Source of the DNA: JBGOUJ01 sp041477005
GTDB taxonomy: Bacteria; Acidobacteriota; Terriglobia; Bryobacterales; JACQDG01
Assembly (NCBI GenBank): GCA_041477005.1
Contig: JBGOUJ010000398.1
Span: forward strand, 1 to 7,309
Direction of reading: 5' to 3'
DNA length: 7,309 nt
The notes under the pieces are model-generated. The model was not told the origin of the DNA. It saw only the letters and a program-made list of their open reading frames with translations, and made no database searches. Below are positions 1 through 7,309 of the stretch, in pieces (the first letter of the stretch is position 1; every line of letters starts with the position of its first letter). Position numbers and translations under genes: made by a program.

Positions 1-23
1 CGATCGCCGTCTATCGAAACGGG

Positions 24-39
24 GGCGCCCCTGGGCGCC
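24..39. other. GC-rich hairpin at left edge
   Basis: GGCGCC at 24-29 pairs with GGCGCC at 34-39 around a four-base loop (CCTG). No run of T follows on either strand, so it does not look like a standard intrinsic terminator. It could be the tail of an upstream transcript or a chance structure in GC-rich DNA. The rest of 1-156 shows no gene I can support: the open frames entering from the left edge carry no recognisable protein motif. Confidence 0.25.
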
Positions 40-75
40 GCGCGCGGAGCGGTTCAATGCGAAAGGTCATGGATT

Positions 76-138
76 TGAAACCGCAGAGCAACCTGGATCA
101 GGACCGGGTTGTTCCCTCTGTGTTCATCTGTGGTTTCA
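76..138. repeat. Imperfect inverted repeat (long hairpin) ahead of the STGPKTP gene
   Basis: TGAAACCGCAGA at 76-87 pairs with TCTGTGGTTTCA at 127-138 over 12 positions, with one G-U wobble. A nested short stem is possible between CAACC (89-93) and GGTTG (107-111). The right arm overlaps the modular repeat at 117-135, so the repeat is part of a foldable unit. It ends 18 bases before the start codon of the next gene. The role is unknown; a REP-like palindromic element or the terminus of a mobile unit is possible. Confidence 0.45.
117..135 (+). repeat. Modular direct repeat, copy 1 (short form)
   Basis: The 19-base string TCTGTGTTCATCTGTGGTT is one 10-base unit TCTGTGTTCA followed by a terminal TCTGTGGTT. 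The same 19 bases recur exactly at 930-948, where the array is one unit longer. I recall this motif as a dispersed, high-copy intergenic repeat in several environmental bacterial genomes, but that is memory and unchecked here. It lies 22 bases upstream of the start codon of the gene at 157. Confidence 0.8.
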
Positions 139-156
139 TTCCCCGGTCCCCTAACC

Positions 157-981
157 ATGTCAACCCGAAAACAAATCGCCGCCAACCGGAAAAACGCTCA
201 AAAGTCCACTGGCCCGAAAACCCCCATGGGCCGCGCCGTCTCGCGCTTCAATGCCCGCAAACACGGCCTGGCCGCCCACTACCTCGTCGTCGACCCCGAA
301 GACCAGCCTGCCTTCGGCCTCCACCTGCAATCCTTCTGTGACGGCATCCAGCCGTCCGGGCCTGTTGAAGAGGACCTCGTCCGGCAAATCGCCATCGACG
401 CCTGGCGCCTGCGCCGCCTCCGCAACATCGAGAGCGGCTTCTTTGACATGCGCCTCCACGACCTCGCCGGCACGCTCGAGGCAAACTACGGCGATGCCCC
501 CACCCACCTCCGCCTGGCGCTCGTTGTGGAACGCGATTCTCCCACCGGCACGCTCCTGACCCTGTCCCGCTACGAAGTTCGCCTGGAGCGTTCCTACTTC
601 CGCGCCCTCCACGAGCTCCAGCGCATCCAGGCCCGCCGCTCCGGCCAGGATGTCCCTCCCCCCGCCGCCGCCGATCTCGACATCACCATTTCGCACCCCC
701 CCTCGCCGCCGCCCAACTCCCCGGCCCCCAGCGATTTACAAGAATTACCGAACGAACCCAGTTGCAACCCACCCCACCCCGTCACGGTCCCCGCCTGCAA
801 CCCATTCCCACAAACGGACACTGCCTTGCCTCCTACATCCTCCCTGCCAAGCCCATCCCAGCCCCCCACCACCCCGTCCAAGAAGGATGAAGCCCCGCCA
901 AGCCCTCCCTCCGACGAAATCTGTGTTCATCTGTGTTCATCTGTGGTTCCAAAGCTTTTTTCGACCCGGCCCCCGCCCTGA
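157..981 (+). CDS. STGPKTP/NARKHGL-motif protein of unknown function
   Basis: A 274-residue hypothetical protein. Residues 1-40 are basic and contain the hallmark elements QIAANRKNAQKSTGPKTP and NARKHGL, which I recognise from many uncharacterised proteins of Acidobacteria and related soil bacteria; their function is not known to me. Residues about 55-165 are rich in Arg, Leu and Glu and probably helical (DAWRLRRLRNIESGFFDMRL, then LSRYEVRLERSYFRALHELQ). From about residue 170 on, the protein is a low-complexity Pro/Ser/Thr tail, and its last residues (CVHLCSSVV) are simply the translation of the DNA repeat at 920-948. I chose ATG 157 over the in-frame ATG at 109 because residues 1-16 of the longer form are encoded by the upstream repeat and the family motif begins at MSTRKQ. 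No Shine-Dalgarno sequence precedes it. There is no signal peptide or membrane segment. A gene body between direct repeats suggests a mobile or repeat-associated gene. Confidence 0.7.
   Translation: MSTRKQIAANRKNAQKSTGPKTPMGRAVSRFNARKHGLAAHYLVVDPEDQPAFGLHLQSFCDGIQPSGPVEEDLVRQIAIDAWRLRRLRNIESGFFDMRLHDLAGTLEANYGDAPTHLRLALVVERDSPTGTLLTLSRYEVRLERSYFRALHELQRIQARRSGQDVPPPAAADLDITISHPPSPPPNSPAPSDLQELPNEPSCNPPHPVTVPACNPFPQTDTALPPTSSLPSPSQPPTTPSKKDEAPPSPPSDEICVHLCSSVVPKLFSTRPPP
650..915 (+). other. C-rich, G-poor low-complexity tract with minus-strand G4 motif
   Basis: The plus strand is strongly biased to C with few G, including C runs at 696-702, 725-729, 772-775, 777-780 and 862-867. It encodes the Pro-rich tail of the upstream protein. 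On the minus strand, 842-867 reads as four G tracts of three or more with loops of 2, 2 and 7 bases, which fits the usual G-quadruplex pattern. C homopolymers here are also likely places for slippage or sequencing error. Confidence 0.6.
920..948 (+). repeat. Modular direct repeat, copy 2 (long form)
   Basis: Two tandem copies of TCTGTGTTCA (920-929 and 930-939) are followed by TCTGTGGTT (940-948). The last 19 bases match copy 1 at 117-135 exactly and lie in the same orientation. This copy is inside the coding frame of the STGPKTP protein, close to its stop codon. The differing unit number between copies (one versus two) suggests expansion or contraction of the 10-base unit. Confidence 0.85.
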
Positions 982-1014
982 AGGCCGTGATCCAACGAAT
1001 GAAAAGGAAGCGGG

Positions 1015-1020
1015 TACAAT
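1015..1020 (+). promoter_or_regulatory. Possible -10 element for the redox operon
   Basis: TACAAT lies in an otherwise GC-rich spacer (982-1051) and matches a sigma-70 -10 box at five of six positions. It would give a leader of about 25 bases before the ATG at 1052. I see no convincing -35 box at the expected distance, so this is weak. It is the only promoter-like site found between the STGPKTP gene and the redox pair. Confidence 0.3.
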
Positions 1021-1051
1021 AAGCTTTCGGCGGCGCGACCGCCCTTTGAAT

Positions 1052-2593
1052 ATGCTCGAAACCGGTCAAAAGGCCCCCGAGTTTTCCCTCTACCGCCCGG
1101 ATGGGAAGCCGGCCCTCCTCGTGTTTCTGGAAACGGACTGCCCGACCTGCCGCCTCACGGTGCCTTATCTGAACCGTCTGGCCAAGGACGCCGCGCGCGT
1201 GATCGGCGTCTCGCAGGACAGCGAAGCCGCGACGCGGCAATTCGTCGAGGAGCTGTCGGTCGCTTTCCCCGTCGAGCTGGATCGCGACCTTTCTCTTTCG
1301 CGCGCCTACGACCCGGTGGCCGTTCCCGCCCTGTTTTTGCTGGATGGCGATGGGCGCGTGTCGAGGGCGGAGATCGGCTTCGACAAGGAAAGCCTGAACG
1401 GCATCGCCGCCGCACTGGGGTGCCCGCCCGTCGCCGGCGCCTATGATGGCGCGCCGGCGAGCAAACCGGGCTGCTCCTCGCGGCACCTCGAGTTATTCGT
1501 GGACGCCCCGGCCGCCGCGCCACTCGACATCCACCGCCCGCAGGGCCCGCGCGCCAGCCGGATCGAGCTCGCCGAAAGCGAAGATCCTTACGAATACTGC
1601 ATGCAGGCGTTCGGCGACCCGCTGCCCGTGATCCCGCCGACGGTCGAGCGCGTGGAGCGGATGCTGCGGGCGACGCCGCTCCACCCGCGGGAAGTGATCG
1701 CGCGCATTCCACCGTGCTACGGCGAGGCCACGGTCGAGAAGATCGCCGCCAATGCGGTCATGGCCGGCTGCGTGCCCGAGATGATGCGGGTGCTCGTGCC
1801 GCTGCTGCGCGCCGTCTGCGACGAGCGCTTCAATATCCACGGGGTGCAGGCCACCACCCACTTTGCCGCGCCGCTGGTTGTGGTGAACGGCCCCATCCGG
1901 GGTGAGCTGGGCTTCGCCTGCCGGCAGAACGTGTTCAGCAACGTCGCGCGGGCCAACAGCACGCTGGGCCGGGCGCTGCAGCTCATCCTGCTCAACCTGG
2001 GAGGGGCGCGGCCGGACGGCATCGACATGTCGGCCCTCGGCAATCCCGGCAAGTTCTCTTACTGCATCGCCGAAAACGAAGAGGAGAGTCCCTGGGAGCC
2101 GCTGCACGTCGAGCGCGGCCTTCAGCCTGGTCAAAGCGCCCTGACTCTGTTTGCGGCCGAGCCGCCCCATGGCCTGAGCGAGCACAACGCCCGCGGCGCC
2201 CGAGGAGTGCTGAAGGCGGTCTGCCACGCCCTGACCACGGTGTGGAGCTATCGGTCGTGCGTCGGTTTTGAGGCTATGGTAGTGTTAGGACCGGAACACG
2301 TGAAAACCATCCACCGCGACGGCTTCCGCAAGCAGGACGTCCGCCGGTTCCTGTTTGAGAACACCGGCATTCCCGTCCGCGAATACGACGGAGAGCCGGG
2401 CGAGGGGACGCAGCACGTGCGCCTCTACAAAGAGGTCACCATCGACGGCGAGCGCTGCTACCGGAAGTTCCCCTCGCCGGAAGCCATCCACATCGTCGTG
2501 GCGGGTGGCACGGCGGGCAAGTTTTCAGCGGTCCTGGGAAGTTGGTCGGCCGGCCCGCGCGGCAGCCAGATGGTGACGTACCCGGTTGAGTAG
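1052..2593 (+). CDS. Thioredoxin-like (redoxin) domain fused to UGSC-partner domain
   Basis: A 513-residue protein. Residues 1-122 form a thioredoxin/peroxiredoxin-like fold: GQKAPEFSLYRPDG opening, a C30-P-T-C33 active-site motif after the first core strand, and V91-P92 at the expected cis-proline site before strand LFLLDGDG. The remainder (about 150-513) is a second conserved domain with GDPLPVIPPT near residue 188, GEATVEK at 224-230, then NAVMAGCVPEMM, and an end IHIVVAGGTAGKFSAVLGSW. I recall proteins with this pattern beside UGSC-family selenoproteins, but its chemistry is unknown to me. No signal peptide or membrane segment is visible, so it is probably cytosolic. The start at 1052 fits the domain boundary; the frame stays open upstream but only through DNA overlapping the preceding gene. 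TTG 1046 is an alternative start, and no Shine-Dalgarno is evident. The stop is 24 bases before the selenoprotein gene, implying co-transcription. The likely role is thiol-disulfide or selenol redox partner. Confidence 0.8.
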   Translation: MLETGQKAPEFSLYRPDGKPALLVFLETDCPTCRLTVPYLNRLAKDAARVIGVSQDSEAATRQFVEELSVAFPVELDRDLSLSRAYDPVAVPALFLLDGDGRVSRAEIGFDKESLNGIAAALGCPPVAGAYDGAPASKPGCSSRHLELFVDAPAAAPLDIHRPQGPRASRIELAESEDPYEYCMQAFGDPLPVIPPTVERVERMLRATPLHPREVIARIPPCYGEATVEKIAANAVMAGCVPEMMRVLVPLLRAVCDERFNIHGVQATTHFAAPLVVVNGPIRGELGFACRQNVFSNVARANSTLGRALQLILLNLGGARPDGIDMSALGNPGKFSYCIAENEEESPWEPLHVERGLQPGQSALTLFAAEPPHGLSEHNARGARGVLKAVCHALTTVWSYRSCVGFEAMVVLGPEHVKTIHRDGFRKQDVRRFLFENTGIPVREYDGEPGEGTQHVRLYKEVTIDGERCYRKFPSPEAIHIVVAGGTAGKFSAVLGSWSAGPRGSQMVTYPVE

Positions 2594-2605
2594 CATATCC
2601 CACTT

Positions 2606-2609
2606 GGAG
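2606..2609 (+). promoter_or_regulatory. Shine-Dalgarno GGAG for the UGSC selenoprotein
   Basis: GGAG lies 8 bases before the ATG at 2618 and supports that start over the in-frame ATG at 2642. It is the clearest ribosome binding site in the window; the upstream partner gene lacks one. Confidence 0.65.
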
Positions 2610-2617
2610 AAACCCGG

Positions 2618-3142
2618 ATGCCTGTCAGTTTGATCAACCCGATGAACGAGACGCCACGGAACGCGGCCGCGCGGCCGCCGCGGCTCAAAACGCTCGCCGG
2701 CAAATCTGTCGGTCTGCTCGACATCAGTAAGCCCGGCGGGAGCGTTTTTTTGGACCGCGTCGAATCGCTGCTTCGCGAGCGCCACGGTGTGGCTCGCGTC
2801 GAGCGGGTGACGAAGCCGACCTTCACCAAGCCGGCGCCCGAGGCGGTCGTCGAGAAGCTCCGGGACCTCGATGCCGTGATCGAGGCGCTGGCCGATTGAG
2901 GGTCGTGTACCACGTGCAGTCTGCACGATTCGATCAAGCTGGAGAACTTGGGCGTGGCGACGGTCGCGGTAGCGACCGGGGAATTCCAAACGCCGGCGCG
3001 GGCACAGGCAGCCGCGCTCGGGCGGCCGGACTTTGACGCCGTGTACGTGCCGCACCCGATCCAGGATCAGACCCGGGAGCAGATCGAGGCCCGCGCCGAT
3101 GCGGCGCTGGACGAGATTGTGGCGCGCCTGACGCGCTCGTAA
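2618..3142 (+). CDS. UGSC-family selenoprotein (Sec at residue 94, UGA 2897-2899)
   Basis: A 174-residue protein if UGA 2897-2899 is decoded as selenocysteine. The codons TGA GGG TCG TGT give U94-G95-S96-C97, the signature that names the UGSC (seleno)protein family. Downstream sequence stays in frame and keeps family character: TTCSLHDSIKLENLGVATVAV, then RAQAAALGRPDFDAVYVPHP, ending at TAA 3140-3142. Before the UGA, KSVGLLDISKPGGSVFLDRVESLL and the Lys/Pro-rich KPTFTKPAPEAV also fit. The layout suggests an alpha/beta fold with U94/C97 as a CxxC-like redox pair after a strand (DAVIEALAD); C100 is an extra nearby cysteine. Cys-containing homologues are known, which supports Sec rather than a true stop. 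A SECIS-like hairpin follows the UGA. It is the second gene of a likely operon with the thioredoxin-fusion gene 24 bases upstream. The reaction is not established; a cytosolic redox role is inferred. Decoding needs selA, selB, selC and selD elsewhere in the genome. Confidence 0.9.
2897..2935 (+). promoter_or_regulatory. UGA Sec codon plus bacterial SECIS element
   Basis: The element starts with UGA (2897-2899). After 13 bases comes a perfect six-pair apical stem CGTGCA (2913-2918)/TGCACG (2922-2927) closing a GUC loop. Its tip, GCAGUCUGCAC, is nearly the tip of the E. coli fdhF SECIS (GGUUGCAGGUCUGCACC), which sits 11 bases after its UGA. The loop G is 20 bases after the UGA, in the range SelB requires. 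A lower stem GGTCG (2901-2905)/CGATC (2931-2935) with one G-U pair can extend it. A competing fold, TCGTGTA (2903-2909) with TGCACGA (2922-2928), is also possible. The E. coli comparison is from memory. Confidence 0.85.
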
Positions 3143-3146
3143 GCAA

Positions 3147-3178
3147 GCGGTCGTGGCGCAAACACCAACGACGACCGC
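3147..3178 (+). terminator. Hairpin after the selenoprotein gene, possible terminator
   Basis: GCGGTCGT (3147-3154) pairs perfectly with ACGACCGC (3171-3178) around a 16-base loop, beginning 4 bases after the stop codon. The position suits transcript ending or 3' protection of the redox operon. The following bases are G/C-rich with no T run, so it is not a standard Rho-independent terminator. The rest of the spacer (3179-3310) shows nothing clear. Confidence 0.4.
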
Positions 3179-3310
3179 GCGGGGCCAGGGAAAAGCCGCG
3201 CCCACGTAGCCGCCCTCGCCCAGGCCAACTCGGCCCCGCAAGCCGTCCTGGCCCTGTTGCGCCCACGGCAAGGGCTGGGTGCTTCGTCAGGTGGTCACGG
3301 TAAGAGTGGA

Positions 3311-5731
3311 ATGGGAACGCTGCTGCAAGATTTTCGCTATGGCGTCCGGGCGCTGCGGAAGAACCCCGGCTTCGCCCTGGTCGCCATTCTCACGCTGGCT
3401 CTCGGCGTGGGCGCCAACACCGCCATCTTCAGCGTGGTCGACGCTGTTCTGCTGCGCCCGCTCTCCTACCCGCAGAAGGATCCGGATCGCGTCGTAGCCC
3501 TGGCCGAGCGGAACAACGATGGGAGCCGGATTTCCGTTTCTTACCCGAACCTCTCCGACTGGCGAATTCAAAACCACGTTTTCTAGCAGGTTGCCGGGTA
3601 TCGCGTCCTGACCTTGAACCTGACCGGGATGGGCGACCCCATCCGGGTTTGGGCGTACCAGGCGTCGGCCGGCTTCTTCTCCATCTATCAGGTGCAGCCG
3701 ATCCTGGGCCGGCTGTTCACGGCCGAAGAAGACCGGCCGGGTGGAACGCCGGTCGCCGTTCTGAACTACCCCTTGTGGCAGAACCGCTTCGGGGCCGATC
3801 CGGGCGTGATTGGAAAGAACCTGAATTTGGATGGCCGCAGTTATACCATCATCGGAGTCTTGCCCAAAGATTTCGATTGGCTTCCCATGGAGCTGGTCTA
3901 TGTGCCCTTGGATCCCTGGGCCGCCAATGCCATGGCCCAGGATCGCGGGCATCACATGGGTATTAACGCGATAGCGAGCTTGCGGCCGGGCGTTTCGGTG
4001 GCGCAGGCCCGCTTGGAGATGGAGGGCATCGCCCGGCGGCTGGAGCGCGAATACCCCAAGACCAACAGCGGCCGGGGCGTGATCGTGGCGCCGATGTTCG
4101 AGCTGCAGGTGAGCCGCTACCAGACCATCCTGCGGGTGCTGATGGGCGCGGTGGGATTCGTGCTGCTGATCGCCTGTACCAACGTCGCCAACCTGCTGCT
4201 GGCCCGAGCGTCGGCGCGGCAAAAGGAAATGGCGGTCCGGTCGGCCCTGGGCGCGGGGCGGCTCCGGCTGATCCGCCAAATGCTCTGCGAAAGCGTGGCG
4301 CTGGCGCTGGCGGGCGGGAGCCTGGGGCTGCTGCTCGGCGCCGGGGGTCTGAATCTGATCCGCAAGGTTCTTCCCGCCAACGTGCCGCGACTGCACTTGA
4401 TCCGGATCGACGCGCGGGTGCTCGCCTACGCGCTGGGGGTTTCTCTTCTCACCGGCTTGTTGTTCGGCCTGGCCCCGGCGTTGGGGGCCGTGCGCCCCGA
4501 CCTGGCGGGGTCGCTGAAACAGGGGGGCCGCGGTTCAGGCGCGGCTGCCGGAGGCCGCCTGCGGAGCCTGCTGCTGGTTTCCGAGGTGGCTCTGGCTTTC
4601 GTGCTGCTGGCCGGCGCCGGCCTGATGATCCGCAGCATTTTTGAACTGCGCCAGAACAATCCCGGCTTCGATCCGGCAAACGTGCTCTCGATTGACGTCC
4701 CTTTAACCGACCCCAAGTACACCGGCGCGCCGCGACGGGTATTCTACAGGCAGTTGTTGAGCCGGGTACAGTCGTTGCCGGGCGTGAAGTCAGCGGCGCT
4801 GGCCTTGACGTTGCCCGTCATGCCGCCGGCGTGGGGGACTGCTTTCATTGTGGAAGGCCGGCCGGTTCCGCCCCGAGCCGCGCTGCCCTTTTCTATTCTG
4901 GACCCGGTGAGTCCGGGCTATTTTCAGACGATGCGGATCCCGGTCCTGAAAGGCCGTGGATTTCAGGAGTCCGACAACGAGCGGGCTACGCTGGTGATTA
5001 TCATCGGGGAAGCGTTGGCGCGGCGTGCCTTCCCCAACCAGGATCCTATCGGCAAGCGGATCAAGCTGGGCTGGCCGGAAGATCCGGCGCCGTGGCGCGA
5101 GATTGTGGGCGTGGCCGGCGACGTGAAGCAGAGCGGCCTGGACGCGGACGTGGAGCTGCAGAGCTACCTGCCGCTCGAGCAGGAGACGCAGCCTTATGTG
5201 CGTCTCATCGCGCGCACAACAACCAGCCCGTTGGGTCTCGCTTCGGCGGTGCGGGCCGAAATTCACTCGCTCGACGGCAACCTGCCGGTCTTCGCGGTCA
5301 CATCCATGGAGCAGTACTTGAACGACTGGCTGGCGCCCCGCCGCTTCACCCTGCTGCTGCTGAGCATGTTCGCCGGGCTGGCCCTGCTGCTGGCCGGCGT
5401 GGGGATCTACGGCGTCATGGCCTACTCGGTCACGCAGCGGACGCAGGAGATCGGCGTGAGAATGGCGCTGGGCGCTCAGCCGGGCCACGTGCTCGGGCTG
5501 GTGCTGCGGCAGGCAATGGCGCTGACGGCGGCCGGTTTGGCCATCGGCGTCGTAGTGGCGGTCGCGCTGACGCGGGTGATGTCGCGGCTGCTGTTCGGCA
5601 TCAGCAGCAGCGACCCGGCCACTTTCGCCGGCGTCTCCCTGGTCTTACTCGTGGTCGCTCTCGCCGCCTGCTACCTCCCGGCCCGCCGCGCGACCAAGGT
5701 CGACCCGATCATCGCTTTGAGGGTGGAGTGA
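3311..5731 (+). pseudogene. ADOP-type FtsX/MacB permease interrupted by an in-frame amber codon
   Basis: An orphan ABC-type permease of the acidobacterial duplicated orphan permease (ADOP) kind: 806 codons before the stop, full family length, broken only by TAG 3584-3586 at codon 92. Codons 1-91 carry the typical opening (LLQDFRYGVRALRKNPGF) and first membrane helix at about 20-45. After the TAG the frame continues unchanged with NLTGMGDPIRVW, the first MacB-like periplasmic domain, and an FtsX domain at about 272-395 (NVANLLLARASARQKEMAVR, three helices). A further helix lies at about 420-443, followed by a second periplasmic domain and a second FtsX domain at about 679-806 (QEIGVRMALGA, three helices, ending PIIALRVE). 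No ATPase gene adjoins it, as usual for ADOP. Homologues typically have Glu or Asp where the TAG lies, so GAG to TAG is the simplest change. The C-terminal portion could be made from a later start, such as TTG 3614, but it would lack the first helix. A sequencing error or amber readthrough could also leave the gene functional. Confidence 0.8.
3584..3586 (+). other. In-frame TAG within the ADOP permease
   Basis: The local reading is NHVF-stop-QVAGYR, with both flanks matching the usual ADOP sequence in the same frame. A single G-to-T change from GAG would explain it. No SECIS-like hairpin or other recoding signal is apparent, and the codon is TAG rather than TGA, so it differs in kind from the selenocysteine codon at 2897. 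Confidence 0.85.
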
Positions 5732-5809
5732 TTCACGCGGCTCAAAAACGCAAGCCAAACAATTTACCAGCGACCGCTCCCAGCCATAGGATCGACCCGC
5801 ATGCTCAGT

Positions 5810-5825
5810 GTCGCAACTTTGCGAC
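5810..5825. terminator. Hairpin between convergent genes
   Basis: GTCGCAA (5810-5816) and TTGCGAC (5819-5825) form a perfect inverted repeat; allowing a real loop, about six pairs close ACTT. It lies 78 bases after the permease stop in the spacer between two convergent genes, where a bidirectional terminator is expected. There is no T run after either side, so evidence for termination is only positional. Confidence 0.3.
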
Positions 5826-5879
5826 CGTTCCTTCAGTAGCCATACCGCGCGACGGGTTTCCGGCGGCATCCGCATCCGC

Positions 5880-5902
5880 TTCCGGGTCGGGCGGGCCCGG
5901 AA
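5880..5902 (-). terminator. Hairpin just past the hydroxyacyl-CoA dehydrogenase stop
   Basis: TTCCGGG (5880-5886) pairs with CCCGGAA (5896-5902) around a nine-base loop. On the minus strand it starts 11 bases beyond the stop codon at 5914-5916, the usual place for a terminator. No T run follows on the minus strand, so the call is weak. Confidence 0.35.
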
Positions 5903-5913
5903 TCGTAACACGG

Positions 5914-7309
<1,396 letters not shown>

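Noticed and set aside
57..341. 94-residue plus-strand open frame over the left edge and start of the STGPKTP gene
   Set aside because: It is Arg/Pro-rich, shows no family motif, and is an out-of-frame reading of the STGPKTP gene.
160..696. 178-residue open frame on the minus strand
   Set aside because: It is the Gly/Val/Ala-rich antisense shadow of the STGPKTP gene, whose plus-strand product carries the recognisable family motif.
117..948. CRISPR array formed by the repeats
   Set aside because: There are only two sites, about 800 bases apart with a gene between them, and no regular spacers or cas genes.
650..1051. In-frame upstream extension of the thioredoxin-fusion protein
   Set aside because: The frame is open from 650, but this stretch is Pro/Arg-rich low complexity overlapping the STGPKTP gene in another frame and includes the repeat; the redoxin domain begins immediately after ATG 1052.
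2897..2899. UGA as a true stop or a pseudogene nonsense mutation
   Set aside because: The codon sits exactly at the U of the family's UGSC motif, the frame and family similarity continue after it, and a SECIS-like hairpin lies at the right distance.
3584..3586. Pyrrolysine or selenocysteine at the permease TAG
   Set aside because: Sec uses UGA, no recoding hairpin is evident, and the position is not a catalytic site in this permease family; a simple nonsense change or error fits better.
3287..4396. 369-residue minus-strand open frame
   Set aside because: It is His/Gln/Arg-rich with no known motif and lies antisense to the clearly recognisable permease; similar shadows occur opposite the other genes.

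Overview
The window is GC-rich (roughly 65% by eye) bacterial chromosomal DNA, most likely from an acidobacterium. The main clue is an ADOP-type orphan permease (acidobacterial duplicated orphan permease: two FtsX domains and no adjacent ATPase). A second, weaker clue is a hypothetical protein with an N-terminal STGPKTP/NARKHGL motif, a type I associate with Acidobacteria and related soil phyla. The taxonomic call is an inference from gene families; there is no rRNA or marker gene here.

Layout. Bases 1-156 hold no supportable gene but contain hairpins and one copy of a short modular repeat. Bases 157-981 (+) encode the STGPKTP-type protein; a second, longer copy of the same repeat lies inside the last codons of this gene, so the gene body is bracketed by direct repeats. 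Bases 1052-2593 (+) encode a 513-residue protein: an N-terminal thioredoxin/redoxin-like domain with a CPTC motif, fused to a second conserved domain of unknown function. Only 24 bases later, 2618-3142 (+) encodes a UGSC-family selenoprotein of 174 residues. Its reading frame is interrupted only by a UGA at 2897-2899, inside the family's signature U-G-S-C motif, and is followed by a bacterial SECIS-like hairpin that closely resembles the E. coli fdhF element. A routine gene caller would split this gene into two small ORFs.

Bases 3311-5731 (+) hold the ADOP permease, complete except for one in-frame amber codon at 3584-3586. Bases 5914-7309 (-) hold the 3' part of a bifunctional enoyl-CoA hydratase/3-hydroxyacyl-CoA dehydrogenase (FadJ/FadB-like), which runs off the right edge. 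It converges on the permease across a 182-base spacer with two hairpins.

How the genes fit together. The thioredoxin-fusion gene and the selenoprotein gene look like a two-gene operon for a cytosolic thiol/selenol redox system whose substrate is unknown. The permease and the beta-oxidation enzyme show no evident functional link to it. The most notable content is the recoded UGA with its SECIS and the redox partner upstream. Next are the repeat-bracketed STGPKTP gene and the nonsense-interrupted permease.
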